Origin: Rhabdophis nuchalis
Lineage: Eukaryota; Chordata; Lepidosauria; Squamata; Natricidae
Direction of reading: 5' to 3'
Assembly (NCBI GenBank): GCA_039707465.1
Contig: CM077646.1
Coordinates: forward strand, 78,702,715 to 78,766,714
Length of the DNA: 64,000 nucleotides
Part shown: positions 22,497 through 32,081 of the stretch, in pieces
Numbering within the stretch: position 1 is the first letter of the stretch
Layout: each line of letters starts with the position of its first letter
Program-made: the position numbers and the translations under genes
The notes under the pieces: model-generated
Database searches by the model: none
Told to the model about the DNA's origin: nothing
Seen by the model: only the letters and a program-made list of their open reading frames with translations

Positions 22497-24293
22497 ATGG
22501 AAGGGCCTTCTACCTCGGCCTCTGCACCACTCCCAGAGCCAGTGGCTGGGCCTTCCTCTGCCCCGGTGGGGCCTGCTCCGGATCAGTCTCCCCAACCTGC
22601 CACATCCCAACCCAAGGGAAAGGGCAAGGCCCCTGCCAAGAGGGGAAAAGCCACGAAGAAATCAGTTAAATCCAAGGTTTCTAGTGCAAGTTCATCTACC
22701 TTTGAGAAGAGGAAGGAGAAAACCCTGGAGAGACTGCACAGCAGAGCGGCGGTCAGGGCTCAGGCCCAGGCTTCCCCCCTCTCTCGCCTATCGCAGGCCC
22801 ACTTGTCCCTCATGGCTTCTCCTGGGCCGGGACTGGGGGGGGGAGCAGACATCAACCCCATATTCCCCATTGATGTTTCGGGGATTTGGGGACCGGATCA
22901 GCCTGTTCCTTCCCAGTCTGCTCTCCTGCCGCCCGGCATTCAGCGCATGGAAGCGATCCCTTCGACTTCGGCTGCCTTTCCTGCAGCCATGCCCCAGCCC
23001 TCTCTGGATGCGGCCAACATTCAGGCCATCATCGCTGCGGCTATGTCTCAGGGCTTTGCGGCTGGCCTGCAGCATCAGGCCCCGGGCTTCCAACCTGTGC
23101 CTGGCCCGTCGGGAGTGGCCCCGGCTACGGTGCCAGGTCCGGCTCCCGCAGACGCCCTGGAGGAGGAGGACGACCTGGACAGCGTTTCCAGCGCAGAGGA
23201 AGGAGAGATCCGAGAGGGGGGTCTTTCGGAGGATGAGGGCAGACCCCCAGAAAAGAAGGCGTCTTCCGGCTTGTTCCCGTCGGCCCTGTTCACCTCCCTG
23301 CTCTACAAGGCTAAGTCGGCGTCCAATTTCGGCCCGGCTACGGCGCCCTCCTCGACCGCCCCACGACCGGCCTTGATCTCGGCGGAGAACATGTTTGATG
23401 ACGACATCTTGCCTTCGGAGACGATCCCGATGCCCAAGATCTTCGTGGATTTGGTTCAGCGCCAATGGGCCACTCCCACCTCGGGGCCCCAACCAACCTC
23501 CACGGATCGGCGGTTTTTCAACGTGGCCGATGAGATGGCACAGTTCCTGACGATGCCCACCGTGGATGCCCCGGTCGTTTCTCTTCACACAGCGGCCAAC
23601 ATGCCTGGGGCCCCGGAGGATGTCCTCAAGCCTGAGGAGAAGAAGGCTGACCTCACCTTGCAACGAGGTCACCAGGCAGCAGCGTGGGCGATCCGGGCCG
23701 CCACCTCGGCTTCCTTCTTCACCCGCCCCTGCCTCCTGTGGCTGCAGGATCTACAGCTGCGCACCCCAGTCTCCGACTTCAGGGCCCACCTGGACATCGC
23801 CAAGCTGGTGGCAGCCGTGCAATTTACCTCCGATGCCACTTTGGCCTCGGCAAGATTCGCTTCCAGGGCCATGGCTTCTTCCGTGGCATCTCGTCGCCTA
23901 TTGTGGCTACGCCAGTGGCAGGCGGATGTGCGACACAAGTGGCGCCTGGCTTCCGCCCCATTCAAGGGCGGCTCTCTATTCGGGGATGCCCTTGATCCTT
24001 TCCTTGTGGAAAACAAGGATAAACGCAAGGTCTTGCCTACTGCCCCAAAGAAAGGGTTCCAACGGGCGGCGCCCTACCCCAGGCGGCCATTTCGAGGTCA
24101 GGAGGCCACTTCGTCCTTTCGGTCCCTCGACTATGGGTCGTCCTTTCGGGGGGCAGATTATGGTTCCCAGGGCTTTCGTTCCCAGGGCGGTTACTTCCCC
24201 AGAAACAGGGGCCAACCTGACCGGTTTCAGAAGGGCAGGCAGTCCAAGCGCTCCTTTCGAGGCGGGGGACAGCGTTCCTACCGCCGTAGTTAA
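22497..24293 (+). CDS. DIRS ORF1, gag-like protein
   Basis: 598 codons starting MEGPSTSASAPL. The N-terminal 90 residues are rich in Pro, Ala, Ser and Lys (a KGKGKAPAKRGKATKK basic stretch). An acidic patch around residues 220-245 (EEEDDLDSVSSAEEGE) follows. The middle part is alpha-helical in character, and the C-terminal 80 residues are very basic and Arg/Gly/Tyr/Phe-rich (FRSQGGYFPRNRG, SFRGGGQRSYRRS). No CCHC knuckle is visible. Position and the RG-rich tail suggest a nucleic-acid-binding capsid-like protein, as in other DIRS elements, but sequence similarity to Gag is not obvious. The frame ends TAA at 24293. An in-frame ATG at 22410 would add 29 residues. Confidence 0.85.
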   Translation: MEGPSTSASAPLPEPVAGPSSAPVGPAPDQSPQPATSQPKGKGKAPAKRGKATKKSVKSKVSSASSSTFEKRKEKTLERLHSRAAVRAQAQASPLSRLSQAHLSLMASPGPGLGGGADINPIFPIDVSGIWGPDQPVPSQSALLPPGIQRMEAIPSTSAAFPAAMPQPSLDAANIQAIIAAAMSQGFAAGLQHQAPGFQPVPGPSGVAPATVPGPAPADALEEEDDLDSVSSAEEGEIREGGLSEDEGRPPEKKASSGLFPSALFTSLLYKAKSASNFGPATAPSSTAPRPALISAENMFDDDILPSETIPMPKIFVDLVQRQWATPTSGPQPTSTDRRFFNVADEMAQFLTMPTVDAPVVSLHTAANMPGAPEDVLKPEEKKADLTLQRGHQAAAWAIRAATSASFFTRPCLLWLQDLQLRTPVSDFRAHLDIAKLVAAVQFTSDATLASARFASRAMASSVASRRLLWLRQWQADVRHKWRLASAPFKGGSLFGDALDPFLVENKDKRKVLPTAPKKGFQRAAPYPRRPFRGQEATSSFRSLDYGSSFRGADYGSQGFRSQGGYFPRNRGQPDRFQKGRQSKRSFRGGGQRSYRRS

Positions 24294-26184
24294 TTCCCCA
24301 GTTGATCGTTACCCCATTGGGGGTAGGTTGGCCTATTTTGCGGATGTGTGGGATAACACCACCTCCGATGTTTGGGTTAGGTCCACGGTTCGTAATGGTT
24401 TATGGTTGGAATTTTTCTCCCCTCCCCCTTCTTGTTTTCGGGTTTGCCCAGTGTCCTCCAACCAGGAGAGGCGCAGCCTCATGCAGGAGGCGGTGCAACA
24501 TCTGCTAGATATTGAGGCCATCGAGAGGGTCCCTTTGGACCAACAGGGCTTGGGGTTTTATTCACTCATTTTTTTGGTTCCCAAATCCTCTGGGGGTTGG
24601 AGGACAATTCTTGATCTTAAAAAATTAAACAGGTTCATATGTTATAAACGCTTCAAGATGCACTCATTGCAATCTATATTGTGGGGGATCAGGCGGGGGG
24701 ATTTCCTTACCTCCATCGACCTCACGGAGGCTTACCTTCACATTTCTATTGCCCCCCAGCATAGGCAGTTCCTGAGGTTTGCCTACCTGGGCAACCACTA
24801 CCAGTATAGGGCACTTCCCTTTGGGCTCTCTTCTGCTCCCAGGGTCTTCACCAAGGTTCTAGCGGTCCTGTTAGCTAGCCTGAGGGGGGTCCCGATCCGC
24901 TTGAATGCGTACCTGGATGATATCCTTTTGCAATCCTCCTCTCAGCAGGGTGCCCGCGAGGACCTAGCCTCCGCTGTCCAGGCCCTGCAGCTCCATGGCT
25001 TCTCTATTAATGTTCCCAAGAGCCACTTCCGCCCTACCACTCGTCTGGTTCACCTGGGAGCCCTGATTGACACTGTAGAGGGCAGGGTGTTCCTGTCCCA
25101 GGAACGTTTGGATTCCCTCCGGGCCCTTCTTAGACAGGTTGGGGGGGTGTCCAGGCCTTCCTTGGCCTCCCTCTCCAAGTTGCTGGGGACCATGGTTTCC
25201 TGCATCGGGATAGTACCTTGGGCCCGGCTTCATACAAGGGATCTACAATGGTTTCTTTTGCCCTTTCAGAGACGCCTCCTCAGTTGCTCCCGGGCCAGGG
25301 TGCGCCTCCCCAGGGAGGTGTCCCGCTCTTTTCGGTGGTGGTTGTCCCAAGCGGTCACCAAGGGACGTCTCTTCCAGGAACAGGAGTTAGTGACAGTCAC
25401 CTCAGATGCCAGTCTCTTCGGTTGGGGGGCCCACTGCCAGGGTCTGTGGGCTCAAGGCCAGTGGGAGCCCGCCGACCTCGCCCACAGCATAAATTGGCTG
25501 GAGCTCCGGGCGATCCACCTGGCCCTCCGCCACTTCCTCCACCTGCTGAGGGGGCGACACGTCCTGGTACTTACGGACAACATGTCGGCCAAAGCCCATG
25601 TGAATCGGCAGGGGGGCACCAGATCGCATTCTCTCATGGTCGAGGCCCGGCACCTCGGCCTCTGGGCCGAGCGGCATTTCTCCACCTTAACTGCAGAGCA
25701 TATCTCGGGGGTTTCCAATGTGCAGGCGGACTGGCTCAGCCGGGAGGTGCTGGACAACGCGGAGTGGCAACTGTGCCCCAGCCTCTTCCAGGACATTGTG
25801 GCTCTCTTTGGGGAACCAGTTATCGACCTCTTTGCCTCCCCCTCCAACACCCAGCTCCCGAGATTCTTCTCCCGCTTCCCGGCACGGGGGGCGGAGGGGG
25901 TGGACGCTCTCCGGTGCAGCTGGCCCCTCGGCCTCCTTTATGCTTTTCCTCCCTTGCCCCTTCTGCCCCGAGTCCTACAGAAGGTCGTGTCGGAGAGAGC
26001 GGAGGTGATTCTTCTGGCCCCGCATTGGCCCCGCAGGCCTTGGTTCGCGGACCTCAGGAGCCTTTCAGTGGAGCGGCCGTGGAGGATCCCCAACGCCCGG
26101 GTCTCTCTACGTCAGGGATCCCTGGAACATCCGGACCCGCGGTGGTTCCAGCTGACCGCATGGCGGTTGAGCGGAGCATCCTGA
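24254..26184 (+). CDS. DIRS ORF2: reverse transcriptase, RNase H, methyltransferase-like
   Basis: This frame is +1 relative to ORF1 and open across its end; it has no clear ATG until 24481, so the true start is unknown and translation may involve frameshift or reinitiation. The RT domain (about 24450-25100) shows FLVPKSSGGWRTILDLKKLN, TSIDLTEAYLHI, ALPFGLSSAPRVFTK and the active site YLDDILL. RNase H follows (about 25390-25740) with TSDASLFGWGAH, NWLELRAI, LTDNMSAKAHVNRQGG and NVQADWLSR, the usual DIRS set. The last 140 residues include VIDLFASPSNTQLPRFFSR, LYAFPPLPLLPRV and LAPHWPRRPWF, in the place of the Dam-like methyltransferase domain of DIRS elements. Here FPP replaces the usual (D/N)PP motif. 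The end overlaps ORF3 by 25 bases. Confidence 0.9.
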
Positions 26185-27227
26185 GGCGCCACAACTACTC
26201 CTCCGAGGTCATCCGCACGATCCAGGCCTCCCGTCGACCGTCGACGAACCGTATATATGACTCCACTTGGCGGGCCTTCTGCAGATGGTGCTCGGGTAAG
26301 TCCATTCGACCCCTGCAATCTACCATCCCACAGGTCCTGGACTTCCTACAGGCGGGCCTGAACAGGGGTCTGGCCCTAAACACCATCAGGCGTCAGCTGG
26401 CGGCCATTTCGTCCGTTCTCACGTGCGGGGGCTCCCTGTCCTTGTCCCAGATGCCCACAGTGCAGCAGTTCTTCAAGGGCGCCTCGCACTTGACCCCTCC
26501 CGCGGTGCACCGGTATCCCTCCTGGGATCTCCCCCTGGTTCTGGACTCCCTCACGGGGCCCCCGTTTGAACCGTTGAGGGAGGTCTCATTGCGCTTCCTG
26601 ACGTTCAAGGTGGCCTTCCTTGTGGCCATTACTTCGGCTCGCAGGATTTCCGAGCTCCAGGCTCTATCGGTCAGGGAGGACCTCTGCGTTTTTCATCAGG
26701 ACAGGGTGGTGTTACGCTTAGATCCTTCCTTTATCCCTAAAGTCTGTTCCTGCTTCCACCGTTCCCAAGAACTGGTCCTCCCCAATTTTTGTCCTGACCC
26801 AGATCACCCTCTGGAGCGGAGATGGCACAAGTTGGACGTTCGTAGGGCTCTCAGGATTTATCTGAAACGCACCAGGCCCTTCCGGGCCTCTGAAGCCTTG
26901 TTCGTTTCCTTCCAACCGGCCTCTCAGGGCAGGAAGGTTTCGTCCGCGACTATTGGCCGCTGGCTCAGGGCCTGCATCTCTATGGCTTACCAGGCCCGCT
27001 CCTCCTCTGTCCCGGGACGCTTAACTGCTCACTCCACGAGGAGTGCGGCCACCTCAGCGGCCTGGGCGGCCCAGGCTTCCCTTCTAGAGATCTGTAAGGC
27101 GGCCACGTGGGCTTCCCCTTCTCCATTTATCTCTCATTATAAGCTGGACTCGTTTGCTTCTGCCGATGCAGCCTTTGGCAGGAGAGTCCTCCAGTCAGTA
27201 GTGCACGCTGAGAGGTCCGACATGTAA
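26160..27227 (+). CDS. DIRS ORF3, tyrosine recombinase
   Basis: 355 codons from ATG at 26160 (MAVERSILRRHNYS). The N-terminal SAM-like/core-binding part contains RPSTNRIYDSTWRAFCRWC and LNTIRRQLAAISSVL. The catalytic part contains the first Arg in TSARRISELQAL, the H-x-x-R in TAHSTRSAATSAAW, and the nucleophile Tyr in FISHYKLDS, in the expected order and spacing. The enzyme integrates a circular DNA intermediate, so DIRS elements lack an integrase and leave no long target duplication. The frame is intact and ends TAA at 27227. Confidence 0.93.
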   Translation: MAVERSILRRHNYSSEVIRTIQASRRPSTNRIYDSTWRAFCRWCSGKSIRPLQSTIPQVLDFLQAGLNRGLALNTIRRQLAAISSVLTCGGSLSLSQMPTVQQFFKGASHLTPPAVHRYPSWDLPLVLDSLTGPPFEPLREVSLRFLTFKVAFLVAITSARRISELQALSVREDLCVFHQDRVVLRLDPSFIPKVCSCFHRSQELVLPNFCPDPDHPLERRWHKLDVRRALRIYLKRTRPFRASEALFVSFQPASQGRKVSSATIGRWLRACISMAYQARSSSVPGRLTAHSTRSAATSAAWAAQASLLEICKAATWASPSPFISHYKLDSFASADAAFGRRVLQSVVHAERSDM

Positions 27228-27262
27228 GATTCCCGCCCAGGGACAATGCCGCTTTGGTATGT

Positions 27263-27347
27263 CCCAGCATAGATGCTGACTTCCTCCTGGAAAATAAGCG
27301 TTGGTCCTTACCTGATACGCCTATTTTCAGGACGGAAGTCAGCATCT
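27263..27347 (+). repeat. DIRS internal complementary region
   Basis: The first half (CCCAGCATAGATGCTGACTT...GGAAAATAA) is the complement of the left end 21843-21877. The second half (AATAAGCGTTGGTCCTTACC...GGAAGTCAGCATC) is the complement of the right end 27643-27695. The two halves overlap at AATAA, marking the circle junction. In the DIRS1 model this region templates completion of the termini. Confidence 0.9.
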
Positions 27348-27548
27348 TGCCCCGCCCTGGGAGTTGTTATCCATGGTTAATTGTGTTTTTCCCGGGTTCC
27401 GGTTGGGGCTACGTTGTTCGTTTTTGGTTGCTATGTTACTGGGCTTCTCAGTGTTTTTGTTCCGAGGGCTCTCATTGTTTTTTTGGATCCGGATGAGCTG
27501 CAGCACCTACCTTCGTAGTCAAGACGCCGCGAGTTTGGGATTGTCTTC

Positions 27549-27654
27549 ATTGAAACTGGGCGTGTCTGTCCAGAAGGCGGGACTAAAAGACTTTGCCCAG
27601 ACTCAGCCTCCAATGAGAGCACAGCAGTCTTACCCAGCATAGATGCTGACTTCC
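27549..27654 (-). repeat. DIRS right inverted terminal repeat
   Basis: Exact reverse complement of 21856-21961 (106 bp). It is followed by a right-specific extension to 27695 (GTCCTGAAAATAGGCG...CCAACGCTTATT). Confidence 0.95.
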
Positions 27655-27695
27655 GTCCTGAAAATAGGCGTATCAGGTAAGGACCAACGCTTATT

Positions 27696-28319
27696 CTATA
27701 TCCTGCACTGTTCAATGAGTGAGTACAGATCTTGACTTGGTTTTGTGTGATACACTTTCAGGAATTTAAAGGGGGTTATCACTACTCCCCATCATTGATT
27801 GTTTTAGCTAAACATTCCCAGTTACTTTGTGTTTTAATAGGTAACTTGTTTTAAGGCCTAACTTATTTTAAGGCCCAACATGTTTTAAGGCCTAACTAGC
27901 TCCTCATCATCACATGCTTCTCTGAATCTCCCCTAGCTTGTCCAAATCTTCCATAAATTTGTTGCCCTAGGCAAAACATAATATACAAATGGGGTATTAT
28001 GTTTAGTGCAATGCAGATAAACACAGATAGCTGATTAAAACAATATCTTTTTAAACAAAGCAGCTTGGTGCATGACAAGTGAAATGAAACACCCTGTTGC
28101 CTATCCCTTATTCCTTGTGGTTATTTGGGAGCCAGGCTCTGTGGCAAGTAATGCTCTTTATTCAACCAGCAAACCTAGTGAATGCTACTGAATGAAAAAC
28201 GACTACAACAACATAGTACGATTGACTTGCAGGGCCGGCACGACATACAATAAGTTCACATGTTGCAATAGGACTGGGTGTTTGTTAGTAGGATTCACTG
28301 GGCTAGGGATTTTTTTTTT
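27696..28319. other. Intron 1, nothing recognised
   Basis: AT-rich sequence with TTTTAAGGCCTAAC-type short repeats near 27850-27895. No gene. Confidence 0.5.
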
Positions 28320-28437
28320 TTTGTCTTTCACTATGAGTTGTATTGTGTTGGGGGGGGGGCAGGAAGGGAGGCTCAGCCAATCTCATTGTACACATGTTGT
28401 ACTCTGACAAGAAAGGATTGAATTGAATTGAATTGAA
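28320..28437 (+). mobile_element. LINE 3' end with GAATT tail
   Basis: CAATCTCATTGTACACATGTTG...GACAAGAAAGGATTGAATTGAATTGAATT is a 3' UTR terminus with a short repeated tail. A related end lies on the opposite strand at 63370-63480. Confidence 0.55.
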
Positions 28438-28896
28438 TCAGGCGGGACATTTGATCAGATTATTGTAAGACTGAATTATCTTCTCTCAGCTTCTAGGCCT
28501 AATGTAAAGTGCTGTTTTAAGCAATAAAGTGCTTCAGACCTCAAAGCCATTGTCTCTGAAGCAGGGCCTCTTTCCATACATCCCTTGTTAGTTAATTACA
28601 AACGACTGTGCTTTTTCAAGGGTATTTCCCCCCTCCCCCCTCACCACTATGGATTAGTCTCCCTGGGGAAACCTCTTAAGCCTATCTTGTTATTTTGGTA
28701 GAATCAGATGAGGCTTCTTATTCTCTTGGGCCTCTTACATTTCCCTGTTCTGCTGTCCTGTTCGTTTTTTAAGTTGTTCCGATCCCCAAAGGTATGTTTT
28801 GGCCTGCCCTCGGCACTTGTTTCTGGAGCTTGCTGCTTTCAAATTTAATTGCTGTTTCCATCCATTGTTTAATTATTTTTATTTATACTGTATATG
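28438..28896. other. Intron 1, nothing recognised
   Basis: No gene or clear repeat. Confidence 0.45.
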
Positions 28897-28951
28897 TACA
28901 GTATCAGGGGTGGGCTGCTGGGGATTTGCAGGGGTTTGGGAGAACCTGTAG

Positions 28952-29125
28952 CAGTGGTGGGTTTCTGCAGGCTCGCACCTACTCGCGAGAGCCGGTTGGT
29001 GAAATTTAGAGAACCGGTGAGAGGGGGTTCCACCGGCGTACCTGGAAGTAAATCTGGCCTGCCGCTGCCAGTGACCCAACAGGAAGGAAAGGAAAGGAAA
29101 GGAAGGAAGGAAAGGAAGGAAGGAA

Positions 29126-29203
<78 letters not shown>

Positions 29204-29380
29204 AAATTATCATCACAAATGAGTCCAAAATTTTGGTTGCTAAGCAAGAGCGTTGTTAAATGAGTTTCACCACATTTTAAAAGGTGGCCCCTCCCACCCT
29301 GTCACATGACTGCCAAGCCACGCCCACAAAATAGGCCACACCTACAGAGTAGGTTCTAAAAAATTTAAAACCCACCACTG
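28952..29380. mobile_element. Nested non-autonomous hAT carrying a GAAA tract
   Basis: It starts CAGTGGTGGGTTTCTGCAGG, ends AATTTAAAACCCACCACTG, and is flanked by a perfect duplication ACCTGTAG (28944-28951 and 29381-29388). The interior has a long purine tract (29081-29207), then TTTTGGTTGCTAAGC, GTCACATGACTGCCAAGCCACGCCC, a module also present in the unrelated-ended hAT at 60011-61422. Confidence 0.93.
29081..29207 (+). repeat. Homopurine (GGAA)/(GAAA) microsatellite
   Basis: About 127 consecutive purines, GGAA-like units then about 20 GAAA units. Frames through it code for monotonous Lys/Glu/Arg or Phe/Leu/Ser and are not genes. Confidence 0.95.
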
Positions 29381-29743
29381 ACCTGTAGCTAAGATTTTGT
29401 GCAGTTTGGAGAACCCCCAAATCCCACTCCTGGCTGGCTCAGCCCACCCCGCCCTGCCCTTCCCAGAGTCCCCGCGCGGCCCATTTTGGATGCACGTGGA
29501 GGCTCGGGGAAGGCAAACAGCGGGCCTACCAGAAGTTCAGGAACGCTGGAAATGGACCTGTTTCTGGTCTCCAGAGGGTCTCTAGAGCCTGGGGAGGCTC
29601 AAGGAAAGACTCCAGAGCCCAGGGAGGGCAAAAACGCCCCCCCCCCCCCATGGTGCAGGAGGCCAATTAGGCCATGCCCACTGTAGCCAGGCCCACCCAG
29701 CAATCGGATAGAGAACCCCTTGAAGCCCACCCATGTACAGTGT

Positions 29744-30009
29744 ATTGTGTTAATACATATGCATGGCTATATTTCTAGCAACAAGATGGTACATACCTTG
29801 TAGTCAAAGTGCAAAGTGGTAATAAGAATATAGCGTCCTTCAATATGTGTTGCTTTTTTTTCCCCTTGAGGGAAATAGAGCCATAAGGAGTGGTGGACTT
29901 CCCTAGAACCTCCAATGGTAGCTGCTGACAGTTCATCTACCCCCCCACCACCACCACCACCACCATCCCCATCCCCTTATCTTGCTCTTATCCCTGAAGG
30001 CACAAACAA
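29744..30009. other. Intron 1, short unique stretch
   Basis: Contains a (CCA)n run near 29946-29966. Nothing else recognised. Confidence 0.45.
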
Positions 30010-30265
30010 GTTCAGAAAGTGAGAGATTTTGTCTATTGGTTAAATCACCAGGCTGGCAAATGGGAGACTGTGAGTTCAGGTCCCGCCTTATCCGTGAAAG
30101 ACAGTGGGGTGATTTTGGGCCAGACCAACCCTCTGCCAGGCCAACTCACAGGGTTGTTGTGGTGGAGAAAATAGGAGGAGGCAGGTGTGCTGGATATGTT
30201 TATCGCCTTCGGTTATTTGCAAAAATAATATATGTGGGATACAAATAAAACCAAACAAACAGATA
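30010..30265 (+). mobile_element. tRNA-derived CORE-type SINE
   Basis: The tRNA-like head has TTGGTTAAATCACCAGGC (A-box side) and the B-box-like GAGTTCAGGTCCC near 30072. It is followed by GTGATTTTGGGCCAGAC, the CORE/MIR-like segment, then CTCACAGGGTTGTTGTGGTG and the end ATATGTGGGATACAAATAAAACC. A minus-strand relative lies at 17350-17515. Confidence 0.7.
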
Positions 30266-30349
30266 AACCAGCATGGGGAGAAATATTAACATATTCTTTG
30301 TTTTGCCCCTACCAAACTAGTTCCCATGCTGACTCCTGTGTACCTTCAA

Positions 30350-30598
30350 TTTCAGTAACCCCATAACAATTTATAATAACCCCAGTCCCAATTTTATAAT
30401 AATTTTATAATATTTTTACTTGCTTTTAACCATAAGTTTTTAGCACAGATCTAGTATTTAATCTATTTTTAACTTTTTATATTGTCATTGTGTTTTACTA
30501 CTTTTTATTCCTCTGTGCACCGCCCTGAGTCCCTTTTGGGAGATAGGGCGGTATATAAGTGTAAATAATAAATAAATAATAAATAAATAAATAAATTT
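30350..30598 (+). mobile_element. L2-type LINE 3' tail
   Basis: Degraded 3' UTR ending TGTGCACCGCCCTGAGTCCC...TAGGGCGGTATATAAG and an (AAAT)n tail. No coding part remains. Confidence 0.8.
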
Positions 30599-31345
30599 AA
30601 TGTGGCTGGAAACAGGGCTTTTTTTTCCAGAGGCTGAAAGACAAGATGATGGGGATGACCATGTGATCAAAGCCGTGCCATTGCTGTCACACCCACAGAT
30701 GACACTGACTCTAAATCCCCAAAGTATGAGGGGTTTTTTGTGTGCAGCATTTAATAACTGAAAACAAAACACCTTTCCAATTCCCTTCCTAGAAATTTTC
30801 ACACTGCTTCTGTTATTTCTTCTGCCTCCTCACTCCTCAACACTCATCTCTGTCTCCTCTCTGGTAAAATCACAACCCATCCTCCATTAGCCAGATTTAG
30901 GTTTATTGGTTTTTAGGTTTATTGGTTTGAAGAATGAAGCAGCCCCTCCGATGGCAGTTTTGAAGGGTGGGAGAGTCCCACATTAATTTCTCTCCCATTA
31001 GAAGGCAAAGCTATTCATGCCAGCCTCTGGGGTAGCTTTGTGAATGCTAGTCCACATAAGCTTGCATGTTACCTTGAGTGTCAGGAAATGCTTGGCCTGT
31101 GCTTAGTCCTGAAGTAGAAGTCAGAAGATATTCAGTTTTTGTACACAGAATTAGGAGCAGTGGTGACATTTTGTCCTGCATCTCAGGCAGAAAATGTCTT
31201 CAGCCAGCCTTGTGTGGCTTATGTATGCATTGAAGAAATTCTTGAGAAACTGAATTTTCTTCATTCACCACATTAAAAACAGATTATAGCGGTTGCATAT
31301 GCTTGTTTATTCAAGTCGTCCCTTCCCTTCCCTTGCATTTATATA
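30599..31345. other. Intron 1, nothing recognised
   Basis: No gene. Confidence 0.45.
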
Positions 31346-31353
31346 TGTCATCC

Positions 31354-31566
31354 CAGTGGTGAAATTTTTTTACTACTAGTTCTGTGGACATGGCTTGGGT
31401 GTGGTGTGGCTTGGTGGGCATGGCAGGAGGAAGGATACTGCAAAATCTCCATTCCCACCCCACTCTGGGGCCAGCCAGAAGTGGCATTTGCTGGTTCTCC
31501 AAACTACACAAACTTTCTGCTACCGGTTCTCCAGAACCTGTCAGAATCTGCTGGATTTCACCCCTG
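31354..31566. mobile_element. Non-autonomous hAT (CAGTGGTGGGATT family)
   Basis: It starts CAGTGGTGAAATTTTTTTAC and ends GGATTTCACCCCTG. A perfect duplication TGTCATCC flanks it (31346-31353 and 31567-31574). It carries CTACCGGTTCTCCAGAACCTG near the 3' end. Confidence 0.92.
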
Positions 31567-31574
31567 TGTCATCC

Positions 31575-32073
31575 CCATTCTATTCAGTTGCATTTAAAAA
31601 CTTCCTAATTTTGCTTCAGACTAGCTCTAGCTTCAGTTTTCAGTAGTTTCACTTTTAAAAAGTGAAACTTATTCCTTTTATGGTGTTGGTTTTGTTTCTT
31701 CATCTTTCCTTCCCAGAAAGCCTGCCTGAGAGCCCTCTGTTCTAAGACTTGGAGGCAGAAGAAGGAACCCAAATCCAGTTGAAATACACATTGCTTCACT
31801 GGGTCTCATGGGCTAGACAGGGTCCTTGTTCCAGGCTTCAGACTGGAGTCATTTCCACTGATCTGTTAAATTGTTCTCAATACGGAGAGAGCTCAGTCTC
31901 TCTCTTTGACTGAGAAAAATAATTCTTAAAGAATATACCCTGCATATTTCTATAGGTTTAAAATAAACTTTCTTATAGTACTTCTCAGCATTATTTCTAA
32001 ATCCTGCCCTTTAATTCCAATGAGAAACTAATCAGATAGATCATATTTGAAGGTTTTATTTTTTGCTGTTAGA
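31575..32073. other. Intron 1, nothing recognised
   Basis: A short inverted repeat TTTCACTTTTAAAAAGTGAAA lies at 31648-31668. No gene. Confidence 0.45.
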
Positions 32074-32081
32074 AGCTAGGA

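Larger units (their letters stand above)
21843..27695 (+). mobile_element. Complete DIRS-type tyrosine-recombinase retrotransposon
   Basis: A 5.85-kb element with the DIRS1 architecture. It has inverted terminal repeats (21856-21961 and 27549-27654, identical over 106 bp when one is complemented). Short extra sequences lie at each extreme end. An internal complementary region (27263-27347) carries the complement of the left end followed by that of the right end. There is no long target duplication, and TTATT is shared at both ends. Between the ends are three open frames in order: gag-like (22497), RT/RNase H/methyltransferase-like, and tyrosine recombinase (26160). No stop or frameshift breaks any frame, and the identical ITRs indicate a recent insertion. 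It lies in the sense direction of SUSD3 intron 1. Base composition is far more GC-rich than its surroundings. Confidence 0.95.
28905..29735. mobile_element. hAT element with a nested second hAT
   Basis: The outer element starts CAGGGGTGGGCTGCTGGGGA and ends GAAGCCCACCCATG. The flanks TACAGTAT (28897-28904) and TACAGTGT (29736-29743) differ at one base. Its body is split at 28951 by the element 28952-29380 and resumes with CTAAGATTTTGTGCAGTTTGG at 29389. The right part is GC-rich. No transposase. Confidence 0.87.

Noticed and set aside
22788..23672. 294-codon minus-strand frame within the DIRS element
   Set aside because: Antisense shadow of the GC-rich gag-like ORF, with no domain of its own.
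23566..24253. Upstream part of the long ORF2 frame of the DIRS element
   Set aside because: It overlaps ORF1 in another frame and has no RT similarity. The real domain begins after about 24254.
28869..29247. Two open frames with FFLSFFLS repeats
   Set aside because: Translation of a GAAA microsatellite on the opposite strand.
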